In this document: positions 50,909 to 59,693 of the stretch, piece by piece
Numbering within the stretch: the first letter of the stretch is position 1
Layout: each line of letters begins with the position of its first letter
Source: Pacificispira sp033344895
GTDB taxonomy: Bacteria > Pseudomonadota > Alphaproteobacteria > UBA8366 > Aestuariispiraceae
Assembly (NCBI GenBank): GCA_965229685.1
Contig: OZ245920.1
Span: 2,170,001 to 2,234,000 of the forward strand
Direction of reading: 5' to 3'
DNA: 64,000 bases
Translations under genes and position numbers: made by a program
Notes under the pieces: model-generated
Told to the model about the DNA's origin: nothing
The model's database searches: none
Seen by the model: the letters and a program-made list of their open reading frames with translations, nothing else

Positions 50909-50923
50909 TGCGACTGATTATCA
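50909..50923 (-). promoter_or_regulatory. Fur-like 7-1-7 box upstream of the receptor gene
   Basis: On the plus strand TGCGACT-G-ATTATCA: the right arm equals the ATTATCA half of alphaproteobacterial Fur boxes, the left arm equals the half-site of the palindrome at 45985. It is centred 41 nt before the receptor start, in the -10/leader region, as for a repressor. Binding is predicted, not shown. Confidence 0.5.
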
Positions 50924-51030
50924 ATACGAAGTGAACGCGACCATCCCGGAGAGATTCGCGATTTCGCAAAAAGCTTTACAGAAATCTCTTGCGGGGCCCC
51001 GAAGCCGGGATGCCCTTAGGGGTCACTACT

Positions 51031-52692
51031 TCAGGACTTCGTCCGACTTGCCGGGAAATCCAGGGAGACGGTGGTGCCCTTCTCTACCTCACTGTCGATC
51101 CGCATCATGCCGCCATGCTCACGCATCAACCCGTCGACGATGGAGAGGCCAAGGCCCGTGCCCTCGCTGGTGTTGCTGTTTCGGCGTACCTGCGTAAAGG
51201 GATCACGGATCCGCTCAATATCCTTTTCGGAGATCCCGATCCCGGTGTCCGCCACAGCCGCGGTCATGCCACCGTCGGACCGGGCAAAGGCCCGGACATG
51301 GATCTCACCCCCTTCCGGTGTGAACTTGATCGCATTTGTCAGCAGGTTCAAAAGCATCTGCTGCAGGCGTCGCGTATCAACCCTCAATTGCGGCAAGTCT
51401 TCACCCACTTCTTGAACGATCTTCAGGCGTCGGCGCTGCGCCCGCTCATCCACGGTCAGGCAGGCTTCCTGGATCGCACAACCAACTCTCACGAGGGTTT
51501 CGTCGAGTTCGGCCTTCCCGGATTCCAGTCGGGACATTTCGAGAATATCGCTGATGAGTTCCAGCAGATAGCGGCCGGATTTATTCACCAGATTGAGATA
51601 TTCGGAGTACTTCGGGTTTTCGATCGGCCCGAACATCTCCATGCGCACCATATCCGAATAGCCGATGATGGAGTTCAGCGGCGTGCGCAACTCGTGGCTC
51701 ATCTGGGCCAGGAAATTGGACTTCGCCTGACTGGCGCGCTCCGCCTGTTCCTTCGCAAGGCGCAGTTCACGGGTCCGGCTTTCGACCCTTTCCTCCAGCT
51801 CGGAGTTGGATTCGCGAAGCAGCCGCTGCGCATTCAACTGCTCAGTGATGTCGGTAAAGGTCGTGACCAGCCCTTCGGGGATCGGCCGTCCGTTCACCTC
51901 CACGGCCGGTCCATTCGGGCGTTCGCGAATGAAGCGATGAACCTCCATTTCCGACGCACTGAGCAGGGCACGTTGCATCAGGTCGTCGACATCCCCGACA
52001 CCGTAATCGCCCCGCGTCGCCTTGTAGTGGATGATGTCCCGCATCGGCGTTCCCGGCACGCAGAGTTCCGGCGGCAACTCAAGCAATTCCGCGGCGCGCC
52101 CGTTGATCAGGGAAAGTCGCATTTCCCTGTCAAACATCGTGATCCCGTTGGTCACGCTTTCAAGCACCGTCTCCAGCATGTCGGTCTTGCGCTGCAGTTC
52201 GGCCTCACGCTCGGCCAATACGGCGGTTCGTGACTGAACGCGCTCCTCTAGGCGGTCATTGGCCGCCTTCAACGCAGCCTCGGAGCGGCGCAGACCGGTG
52301 ATATCCGTATAGGTCGTGACAAAGCCGCCCCGCGCCACAGGGTTCCCTTCGATCAGCAGGACGGTACCATCGGGCCGTTCGCGCTCCAGGGAATGCGGTT
52401 CGAACCGACGCGCCAGTTCGACGCGTTCCTCGACCAGCGTTTCGATCGAACCCGGTCCATACTCGCCACGTTCCGCATTGTAGCGATAGAAGGCCGCCGC
52501 CGGCGTACCGGGGGCCCCCATCCAGGAAGGAAAGTCCAGGAGTTCAAGGTACAGCGAGTTACAGCAGACGAGGTTCAGCTCTGCGTCGAAGTAGCTGATA
52601 CCCTGACAGACATGTTCGAAAATATCCCTTAGGACGTCGCTAGGTGCCAGACCGACTGCGGCAGCGATGTCCCGGGACGTTGCAGCGCTCAT
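51031..52692 (-). CDS. Soluble PAS-domain sensor histidine kinase
   Basis: The 553-residue protein has no TM segment, so it is cytoplasmic. It has two PAS-like repeats (about 25-130 with GISYFDAELNLVCCNSLYLELLDFP, and 175-290 with GITMFDREMRLSLINGRAAELLELP), each followed by a coiled coil, then a HisKA domain with QMSHELRTPLNSIIGYSDMV (phospho-His) and an HATPase domain (EGTGLGLSIVDGLMREHGG). The two PAS units look like duplicates of one another (INGRAAELL vs CNSLYLELL). There is no response-regulator gene next to it, so the partner is elsewhere. It lies upstream of the iron operon on the same strand, with a 155-nt gap containing the operon promoter. Confidence 0.88.
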   Translation of the reverse strand: MSAATSRDIAAAVGLAPSDVLRDIFEHVCQGISYFDAELNLVCCNSLYLELLDFPSWMGAPGTPAAAFYRYNAERGEYGPGSIETLVEERVELARRFEPHSLERERPDGTVLLIEGNPVARGGFVTTYTDITGLRRSEAALKAANDRLEERVQSRTAVLAEREAELQRKTDMLETVLESVTNGITMFDREMRLSLINGRAAELLELPPELCVPGTPMRDIIHYKATRGDYGVGDVDDLMQRALLSASEMEVHRFIRERPNGPAVEVNGRPIPEGLVTTFTDITEQLNAQRLLRESNSELEERVESRTRELRLAKEQAERASQAKSNFLAQMSHELRTPLNSIIGYSDMVRMEMFGPIENPKYSEYLNLVNKSGRYLLELISDILEMSRLESGKAELDETLVRVGCAIQEACLTVDERAQRRRLKIVQEVGEDLPQLRVDTRRLQQMLLNLLTNAIKFTPEGGEIHVRAFARSDGGMTAAVADTGIGISEKDIERIRDPFTQVRRNSNTSEGTGLGLSIVDGLMREHGGMMRIDSEVEKGTTVSLDFPASRTKS

Positions 52693-52944
52693 TCAAAGCT
52701 CCAGTCCTTCTTCGCGTAGCCGAGGCCGAACGGCTTGTGCCGCTCCGGCCATCGCACCCCCCGTGCTGCCCGCGAAGCACCCCTCCGGCACACGAATATG
52801 ACTGAAACCCTTTAACAAAATCATAACAGTAGGCCTGGTCGACGCGCGCAACCTGCGGTCTGCCATCAGAGGTGCGTGTCAGGGAACGCACGTCCTTGGC
52901 GTGTACTGATAACGGGTGACGGAACTGGTCATTGCCACCCTTTC

Positions 52945-54249
52945 CTATTCCGACAGGATCACACGGCGTTTCGCTGCGACACCGGCAATATAGGTCTCGG
53001 CAATTGCCCGGTCGTCGCCGAGGGTCTCCAAAACAAAGAGCTCTTCCTGCAGGCTGCGTACGGTTTCCATCCGTGTGGCCATGGCAGAGGTCGCATGACT
53101 GTTCAGGACGATGATGTCAGCCTCCGATCCGGGCTTCAGCGTGCCGATGCGATCCTCCAACTGGAGACCGCGCGCATTGCCGAGCGTCGCCCAATAGAAC
53201 GACTTCAGCGGATCGAGCTTCTGGTTCTGAAGTTGCAGGACCTTGTATCCTTCATCCAGGGTTCGAAGCATCGAGTAGTTGGTGCCGCCGCCGACATCGG
53301 TCGCAATCGCACGCCGCACACCGGTCTCCCGCAGCCCCTTTTCGTCGAACAGGCCGCTGCCCAGGAACAGGTTCGAGGTCGGGCAGAAAACCGCCACCGA
53401 GCGGGTCTCCGCCATGACCTGACGTTCCCGTTCACTCAGGTGGATGCAATGACCGAACAGGCTTCGGTCGCCGACCAGGTCATATTTCTCATACACATCC
53501 AGGTAATCCCGAGCATCGGGATAGAGCTCCCCCGTGAAGGCAATCTCGTCATGATTTTCCGAGAGATGGGTCTGGACATAGACATCCAGATGTTCCCTCA
53601 CCAATGCCTGGGCGGCTTCCATCTGCGCGGGCGTGGACGTGATCGCGAAACGCGGCGTCACGGCATAGAGCGCCCGGCCCCTGCAGTGCCACTTCTCCAG
53701 CAACGCCTTGCTGTCGTCATAGGACGACATGGCCGTATCGCGCAGATAGTCCGGCGCATTCCGATCCATCATGACCTTGCCGGCAATCATGCGCATGTTG
53801 CGGACTGCTGCCTCCTCGAAGAAGGCCTCAACGGATGCCGGATGTACGGTGCAATAGACCGCCGCCGTCGTGGTTCCGTGCCGCGTCAACTCGTCGAGAA
53901 AACGCCGGGCGATGGTCCGACTATGGGCCGGATCCGCGAATTTGGCCTCCTCCGGGAAGGTGTAGGTCTCCAGCCAATCCAACAACTGGCTTCCCCAGGA
54001 GGCGATCGCCTGCATCTGGGGAAAGTGGGCATGGGCATCGATGAAGCCGGGGAACAGGATGTGCGGGCGATGATCGATAACCGCGGCGTCCGCGGACTCA
54101 ATCTCCGCGAACTCACCGCAGGACACGATCAGGCCGTCTTCGATCCGCAGCGCACCGTCTTCTATATAGCTGAAGGACGCCTCGTCCTCGATATCACGCG
54201 GCTCGGATCGGAAGCTCAGAACCCGACCCCGCAGAACTGTGGCCGACAT
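52945..54249 (-). CDS. guaD: Guanine deaminase
   Basis: The 434-residue amidohydrolase turns guanine into xanthine and ammonia. The zinc-binding motif HAHFP (from GFIDAHAHFPQ) is in place, followed by QTHLSENHDEI, GHCIHLSEREQ and the SVAVFCPTSNLFLGSGLF segment specific for guanine deaminase. The conserved Asp of the last zinc-site motif is in ATDVGGGTN. It begins 1 nt before the puuD stop end (adjacent, no gap), so both are in one operon: guanine to xanthine, while PuuD acts after urate. The start ATG at 54249 gives a normal length. A 252-nt gap to the upstream histidine kinase has no gene. Confidence 0.92.
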   Translation of the reverse strand: MSATVLRGRVLSFRSEPRDIEDEASFSYIEDGALRIEDGLIVSCGEFAEIESADAAVIDHRPHILFPGFIDAHAHFPQMQAIASWGSQLLDWLETYTFPEEAKFADPAHSRTIARRFLDELTRHGTTTAAVYCTVHPASVEAFFEEAAVRNMRMIAGKVMMDRNAPDYLRDTAMSSYDDSKALLEKWHCRGRALYAVTPRFAITSTPAQMEAAQALVREHLDVYVQTHLSENHDEIAFTGELYPDARDYLDVYEKYDLVGDRSLFGHCIHLSERERQVMAETRSVAVFCPTSNLFLGSGLFDEKGLRETGVRRAIATDVGGGTNYSMLRTLDEGYKVLQLQNQKLDPLKSFYWATLGNARGLQLEDRIGTLKPGSEADIIVLNSHATSAMATRMETVRSLQEELFVLETLGDDRAIAETYIAGVAAKRRVILSE

Positions 54250-55506
54250 TTAGTGAATCCCCCCGGACACACCCTCGAACCAGCGGACGATCTGGGCCCT
54301 CTCCTCGCTCTCCATGGCTGTCACGTTGGCCGGCGGCATGGCGTGGGATCGACCGGAATGCAGATAGATCTCCCGGGCATGGCGGGCGACATCGGCGGCT
54401 GTTTCCAAGGCGACCCCCTTCGGTGGCGCAACAATCCCGGGCCAGAGCGGCTCCCGGGCGTGGCACATCGAGCATCGGGCCTGAACTGTGCCGTAGGCAT
54501 CATCGAAATGCACCGACTCCGCAAAGGGTTCCGAAACATGGGTGAACTCGCGCTTGGCGGGCTTGAAGCCGGCCTCCACCGCCGTTTGCTGCAGAATCCT
54601 TGGCTCCGTCGAAAGCCACATGATGGCAATGAACAGGACTGTCGTCGCAATCCAGGTCCACCAGGGTTTCCCCTGCCTGGCGTGCATGGAATTGAAGAAA
54701 TGCCGGATGGTGACCCCCATCAGGAAGACCAAGCTGGCAATCACCCAGTTGTATTCGGTTCCAAAGGCTAGCGGGTAGTGGTTCGACAGCATCAGGAACA
54801 GGACCGGAAGGGTCAGGTAGTTGTTGTGCGTCGACCGCAGCTTGGCGATCTGTCCGTATTTCGGATCCGGCGCCCGCCCCGCCTTCAGGTCCGCCACGAC
54901 GATCTTCTGATTGGGTATGATCACCAGAAAGACATTCGCCGACATGATCGTCGCCGTGATCGCTCCGAGATGCAGGAACGCCGCACGGCCCGTGAAAAGC
55001 TGGGTATAGCCCCAGGCGAACGCGACCAGACCGACATAGAGAACGATCATCAGAACGGTCGGATGATCCTTCAGGGGCGACCGGCACAGACCGTTATAGA
55101 GCAGCCAGGCGATGCCAAGGGACAGAATGGAGGTGAAGATGGCCGGGGCCGGACGGATGTCCCAGACCTCGCGATCGATCAGGTAGAGATCGGCCCCCGC
55201 ATAGTAGACGATGCACATCAGTGCAAACCCGGACATCCAGGTCGCGTAGCTTTCCCATTTGAACCAGGTCAGGTGTTCCGGCAGCGCGGCCGGCGCGACC
55301 AGATACTTCTGGATGTGGTAGAAGCCACCGCCGTGAACCTGCCATTCTTCACCATGGGCGCCTTCCGGCAAGGTCGGCACCTTGCGCAGACCGAGATCCA
55401 GAGCGATGAAGTAAAAAGACGAACCGATCCACGCGATGCCGGTGATCACATGCAGCCAGCGCGCGGCAAAAGACAGCCAGTCCATGAAAATCGGCCAATC
55501 CAGCAT
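54250..55506 (-). CDS. puuD: Urate hydroxylase PuuD with C-terminal cytochrome c domain
   Basis: The 418-residue protein oxidises urate to 5-hydroxyisourate and transfers electrons to the respiratory chain. It has about eight to nine TM helices of the DUF989 type (WLSFAARWLHVITGIAWIGSSFYFIALDL at the start) and a C-terminal c-type domain with CSMCH (CxxCH) at about residue 345. This arrangement distinguishes PuuD from uricase, a soluble oxygen-dependent enzyme. It is followed immediately by guaD (1-nt spacing) and is divergent from a LysR regulator. Urate oxidation here would be membrane-bound, consistent with the adjacent XdhBC and purine transporter genes. Confidence 0.9.
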   Translation of the reverse strand: MLDWPIFMDWLSFAARWLHVITGIAWIGSSFYFIALDLGLRKVPTLPEGAHGEEWQVHGGGFYHIQKYLVAPAALPEHLTWFKWESYATWMSGFALMCIVYYAGADLYLIDREVWDIRPAPAIFTSILSLGIAWLLYNGLCRSPLKDHPTVLMIVLYVGLVAFAWGYTQLFTGRAAFLHLGAITATIMSANVFLVIIPNQKIVVADLKAGRAPDPKYGQIAKLRSTHNNYLTLPVLFLMLSNHYPLAFGTEYNWVIASLVFLMGVTIRHFFNSMHARQGKPWWTWIATTVLFIAIMWLSTEPRILQQTAVEAGFKPAKREFTHVSEPFAESVHFDDAYGTVQARCSMCHAREPLWPGIVAPPKGVALETAADVARHAREIYLHSGRSHAMPPANVTAMESEERAQIVRWFEGVSGGIH

Positions 55507-55617
55507 TCATTCCCTCCGTCATTCGAGCACGCTAACCTTGCACGCTCCATTTCCTTTCGGAATCAAATAATCTACTGTTCACTTTCGCGGTTTCTTTGAA
55601 AAAGGGCAGCCGGTCCC

Positions 55618-56532
55618 ATGCCTTATCTCGACAGCATTCGCGTCTTCGTTCGCACCGTCGAACTCGGCAGCATCACCGCCGGCGGCCGCGACCAGCGACT
55701 GACCCCGGCGGTCGCCAGCAACCGAATCAAGGAGCTGGAAAGTCGCCTCGGAATTCGCCTGTTCAACCGTACGACTCGGAAGATCGTACCGACGGAGGTC
55801 GGACGGCTGTTCTACGAGCACGCACGGCGGGTCATCGAGGCCCTGGACGAGGCCGAGGCCGTCGTCGCCAATTACTCCCAGCATCCGCGCGGCGCGATAC
55901 GGGTCATGGCACCTCTCGGGCTGGCCCGACGGGTCCTTGCCCCGCTTGTTCCCATATTCAACGACCAGTATCCGGATCTCGCAATCCGTCTTCGTCTGTC
56001 CGACAGAAAGGTCGATATCTTCGATGAAGGAGTCGACGTCGCCTTTGTCCTGGGGCAACTGGACGATTCCAGCATGAAGGTGCGCAAGATCTTGGACTGC
56101 CGCCGCGTTCTCTGCGCCGCGCCCTCCTATCTGGCGGAGGCAGGAGTGCCTGAGCATCCGAGGGATCTCGTCACCAAACCGCATCGGTGCCTGCTGCTGC
56201 GCTTCCCGGGTTCATCGGAATACTACTGGATGCTGGAGACGGAGGAAGGTCTGAAGCGTTTCGACATCAGCGGACCCTACGACGCGGATGAGGGCGACGT
56301 CCTGACCGAATGGGCCATTGAAGGCCGGGGGATCATCAACAAGCCCTATTACGAGGTTGCGGAACATATTCGTAGCGGTGCCCTGGTTCCGGTTCTGGAA
56401 TCGACCCCGCCGCCCCCGTCACGCATCGCCTGCCTTTACCCGCACCGACGGCTGCAGGATCCGAAGATCCGCCTGTTCATCGACTTCATGGTCAGCGAAT
56501 GCCGCAAACGGCTCGAGGCGATGACCGCGTAG
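55618..56532 (+). CDS. LysR-family transcriptional regulator
   Basis: The 304-residue protein has a winged helix-turn-helix at the N terminus (FVRTVELGSITAGGRDQRLTPAVASNRIKELESRLGIRLFNRTTRKIVPTEVG) and a substrate-binding regulatory domain. It is divergent from puuD-guaD with a 111-nt gap, so it likely controls them, and is convergent with the BMP transporter operon, separated by a terminator. In the N-terminal helix the usual conserved SFxxAA segment reads SITAGG. The effector, perhaps a purine, is unknown. Confidence 0.88.
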   Translation: MPYLDSIRVFVRTVELGSITAGGRDQRLTPAVASNRIKELESRLGIRLFNRTTRKIVPTEVGRLFYEHARRVIEALDEAEAVVANYSQHPRGAIRVMAPLGLARRVLAPLVPIFNDQYPDLAIRLRLSDRKVDIFDEGVDVAFVLGQLDDSSMKVRKILDCRRVLCAAPSYLAEAGVPEHPRDLVTKPHRCLLLRFPGSSEYYWMLETEEGLKRFDISGPYDADEGDVLTEWAIEGRGIINKPYYEVAEHIRSGALVPVLESTPPPPSRIACLYPHRRLQDPKIRLFIDFMVSECRKRLEAMTA

Positions 56533-56549
56533 CCGACCCGACAAAGCGA

Positions 56550-56575
56550 AAGGGCGCCGGCATGCCGGCGCCCTT
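56550..56575. terminator. Bidirectional terminator between the LysR gene and the BMP operon
   Basis: AAGGGCGCCGGC (56550-56561), AT, GCCGGCGCCCTT (56564-56575): a perfect palindrome, flanked by A and T residues on both sides, which can form a strong GC hairpin on either strand. Positioned between two convergent genes. Confidence 0.8.
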
Positions 56576-56595
56576 CCAGTCCAAACGCGGCAGGA

Positions 56596-57672
56596 TCAGG
56601 TCTGAACGCCCTGAACGTACCAGTCCATCTTGTGCAGGTCCTCGTCGCCCAGCGCTTCGCCATCCCCGATACGCTGCGCCCCGGTCTGATCGAAGATCGG
56701 CCCGGCGAATGCCGGTGCGGAGCCGTCGATGATTCCCTGCTCCGTTGCCTTGGCCGCAGCCTGCACGTCGCCCGGAATCCGGTCGTTGAATGGCGTCATT
56801 TCCAGCACGCCTTCCTTCAGACCCCACCATGTGTCGGTGCTTTCCCAGGTACCGTCCAGCGCCTGCTGAATGCGGTCGACGTAGTAGGTGCCCCACTTGT
56901 TGGCGATCGCCGTCAGATGCGCAGTCGGCGCGAAGGACGACATGTCCCAGGCCTGACCGAAGGCCATCAGGCCGCGTTGTTCGCAGGCCTGAAGTGCGGC
57001 CGGGCTGTCGGTGTGCTGGGCGATCACGTCTGCACCCTGGTCGATCAGGGCCTTGGCGGCGTCGGCTTCCTTGGCCGGATCATACCAGCTCGACACCCAA
57101 AGGACCTTCGTCTGGAAGTTCGGGTTGACCTTGCGCGCGGCCAGCGTGAAGGCGTTGATCCCCATGACAACTTCCGGAATCGGGAACGAGGCGATGTAGC
57201 CTGCGACCCCGGTTTTCGACATGTGTCCCGCGATCGTACCGCAGACCGCACGGCCTTCGTAGAAGCGGGCATTGTAGGTCGCCATGTTCGGGGCGCGCTG
57301 ATAGCCGGTCGCATGTTCGAACTTCACGTCCTTGAAGCGCTTGGCGACTTTCAGCGTCGGGTTCATGTAGCCGAAAGAGGTCGTGAAGACGAGATTGCTG
57401 CCGTCTTCGGCAAGGCGCCGGATGACGCGCTCGGAATCGGGGCCCTCGGCCACATTCTCGACATAGGACACATCGATCGCATCCCCGAACTTCTCGATCG
57501 CTTCAAGGCGCCCCTGATCATGCGCATAGGTCCAGCCATGGTCGCCAATCGGGCCGATATAGACGAAGGACACCTTCAGCGGGTCCGCCGCACGCGCCTG
57601 GGCGCCGAGCAGCGGCAGGGTGCTGGCCGCACCTGCGGTTTGAAGCAGTCTTCTACGCGTAACGTTCCACAT
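56596..57672 (-). CDS. BMP-family ABC transporter substrate-binding protein
   Basis: The 358-residue protein belongs to the basic membrane protein (PnrA/BMP) family, which binds purine nucleosides or related compounds. Its N terminus MWNVTRRRLLQTAGAAS has the Tat-like RR and hydrophobic stretch, ending AARA before residue 29, so export through Tat is possible. The family start VSFVYIGPIGDHGWTYAHDQGR is clear. It is the last gene of the xdhB-xdhC-ATPase-permease-permease-BMP operon, 25 nt after the permease. Ligand: probably a purine base or nucleoside, because of xanthine dehydrogenase genes in the operon. Confidence 0.9.
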   Translation of the reverse strand: MWNVTRRRLLQTAGAASTLPLLGAQARAADPLKVSFVYIGPIGDHGWTYAHDQGRLEAIEKFGDAIDVSYVENVAEGPDSERVIRRLAEDGSNLVFTTSFGYMNPTLKVAKRFKDVKFEHATGYQRAPNMATYNARFYEGRAVCGTIAGHMSKTGVAGYIASFPIPEVVMGINAFTLAARKVNPNFQTKVLWVSSWYDPAKEADAAKALIDQGADVIAQHTDSPAALQACEQRGLMAFGQAWDMSSFAPTAHLTAIANKWGTYYVDRIQQALDGTWESTDTWWGLKEGVLEMTPFNDRIPGDVQAAAKATEQGIIDGSAPAFAGPIFDQTGAQRIGDGEALGDEDLHKMDWYVQGVQT

Positions 57673-57697
57673 TTTTCACTCTCCCTGTTCTAGTGAA

Positions 57698-58621
57698 TTA
57701 GACTGTTGGTTTGAACGGTTGTCCCAGGCAGGCCGGGGCCTGCGCACCGACCGATTTCCGCCAAGATATCAGCGCCAGCACGGCGATGGTCGCCAGATAC
57801 GGCATCGCCGCCAGAAACTCCGGTGCCAGCAGACCGAACCCGGCTGCCTTTGCATGCAGTTCAAGGGTCATGACAACACCGAAGAGATAGGCTCCGGCCA
57901 GCAATCTGGTCGGACGCCACGCCGCGAAGACCACCAGGGCCAATGCGATCCAGCCACGTCCTGCCGTCAGTTTTTCGGCCCACATCGGGGTCAAGGCAAG
58001 CGAATAAAACGATCCGCCGATTCCGGCCATGGCTCCGCCAAATGCCACGGCGAGGTAACGCACGCCGACGACGGAGTATCCGATGGAATGCGCCGAGACA
58101 TCGCTTTCCCCCACAGCCCGCAGAATCAGGCCGCCGCGCGTACGTTTCAGGAACCACGCGACCGTGAACAGCATCACAAAGGAAAAATAGACCAACGGAT
58201 TGTGCCCGAACAGGACCCGCAGGACCGGATGGTCCGACAACGCCTCCGGGAAGATCGGCCCCAGCACCGGCACCGTCTGTCCGACATAGCCCTCCCCCAT
58301 CAGCGAGGACAGGCCGATCCCGAAAATGGTCAGGGCGAGCCCGGTGGCCACCTGATTGGCCGTCAGGGTCAGTGTCAGGTATCCGAAGATCAACGATGCC
58401 AGGGCGCCGGCAACCGCCGCCGCCAGGACCGCAACAATGCCGAATCCGGTGACGGACATGACCGCAAATCCGCTGACCGCACCGATCAGCATCATGCCTT
58501 CGACGCCGAGGTTCAGGACCCCGCTCTTTTCGACCACGAGTTCCCCCAGCGCCGCCAGCAGTATCGGGGTGGAGGCGCCGACAACGGTCATGATGATAGA
58601 AATGATAATCGCGTCGCTCAT
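57698..58621 (-). CDS. Nucleoside/purine-type ABC transporter permease (BMP system)
   Basis: The 307-residue permease resembles the YufQ/NupQ group: a start with IIISIIMTVVGASTPILLAALGELVVEKSGVLNLGVEGMMLIGAVSGFAVM and the TANQVATGLALTIFGIGLSSLMG section. It has about nine hydrophobic helices. It begins with an ATG overlapping the stop of the frameshifted permease in its restored frame by 4 nt (ATGA at 58618-58621). It pairs with that permease to form a branched-chain type (BPD_transp_2) channel. No abnormalities were seen. Confidence 0.9.
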   Translation of the reverse strand: MSDAIIISIIMTVVGASTPILLAALGELVVEKSGVLNLGVEGMMLIGAVSGFAVMSVTGFGIVAVLAAAVAGALASLIFGYLTLTLTANQVATGLALTIFGIGLSSLMGEGYVGQTVPVLGPIFPEALSDHPVLRVLFGHNPLVYFSFVMLFTVAWFLKRTRGGLILRAVGESDVSAHSIGYSVVGVRYLAVAFGGAMAGIGGSFYSLALTPMWAEKLTAGRGWIALALVVFAAWRPTRLLAGAYLFGVVMTLELHAKAAGFGLLAPEFLAAMPYLATIAVLALISWRKSVGAQAPACLGQPFKPTV

Positions 58622-59693
58622 GCCGCGGTCCCCTTCGAAAGACTGCCGATACGCAGCCGGTAGTTCACCAGAATATCCGTTGCCAGAAGGAAGAAGAGCA
58701 TCATGGCCTGGAACACGCCGGTCGCCGCACTGGGCAGGCCGATCGTGGTCTGGGCAATCTCGCCACCGACATAGGAGATGGCGAGAATGATGCGGCCAGA
58801 ATCACACCGATGGGATGGAGACGCCCCAGGAAGGCTACGATGATGGCCGTGAACCCGTATCCGGTCGGAAACTGCGGCACCATCTGACCGAAGGGCCCGG
58901 CTACCTCGAAGGTACCCGCCAATCCGGCCAGACCACCAGCGGCAAACAACGAAAACCAGACCGTACGCTTCTTGTTGAAGCCGCCGTACCGGGCCGCCTC
59001 CGGCGCCGCGCCGACGACACGAATTTCGAAGCCGAACACCGTACGCGACAGGACGTACCAGACCGCGATCGCGATCACGAAAGCCAGCGGAACGCCAATG
59101 TGAATGTAGGTTCCCGCGACCTCGGGCAGCATCTGGCTGTCATTGAACAGCCGGGTCTGTGGAAAATTGAACCCATCCGGATCCTTCCACGGACCGCGCA
59201 TCAGATAGTACAGCAGTTGGATGGCCGCATAGGTGAGCATCAGGCTGGACAGGATTTCATTGACGTTCAGACGCGTCTTCAGGAATGCCGGAATGCCCGC
59301 ATAGAGCATGCCGCCGACGATCCCGCCGAGGCACATGAGCGGCAGAATCCAGATCCCCTCCAGATGCCAGGTCGCCAGGGCTACCCCGGTGGCGGCAAGG
59401 CCGCCCATCACGTATTGTCCCTCCGCGCCGATATTCCAGACATTGGCACGAAAACCGATGGACAGCCCGGTTGCGATCAGGATCAGCGGCGCAGCCTTGA
59501 TTCCGAGGTCGGTCCACTTCCCGATGTCGATGGCCGGGGATACGAATATCTTCCAGACGGCCGCGAAGCCGTCATAGCCAAGCAACGTGAAAATCACCCC
59601 GCCGGTAAACATGGTCAGCAGCACCGCAATCACGGGCGTCAGATACAACATGCTCCGGCTGGGCTGTTTGCGTTTTTCAAGTTCAAGCAGCAT
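58618..59693 (-). pseudogene. Nucleoside/purine-type ABC transporter permease, broken by a one-base frameshift
   Basis: The gene encodes a YufP/NupP-like permease (MLYLTPVIAVLLTMFTGGVIF near the start, ANVWNIGAEGQYVMGGLAATG). The first frame runs 59693 to 58701 and changes after GRLHPIGVILAA to a Ser/Pro/Arg-rich nonsense tail. The proper C-terminal sequence (ILAISYVGGEIAQTT, then LPSAATGVFQAMML) continues in another frame down to a TGA at 58618-58620, which overlaps the next gene start by 4 nt as in the rest of the operon. One missing base near 58788-58796 explains all. About 60 residues incl. the last helices are lost; a sequencing error is equally possible. Confidence 0.8.

Noticed and set aside
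52876..54771. A 631-residue plus-strand frame over guaD
   Set aside because: Antisense of guanine deaminase and the end of puuD; no homology and no ribosome site.
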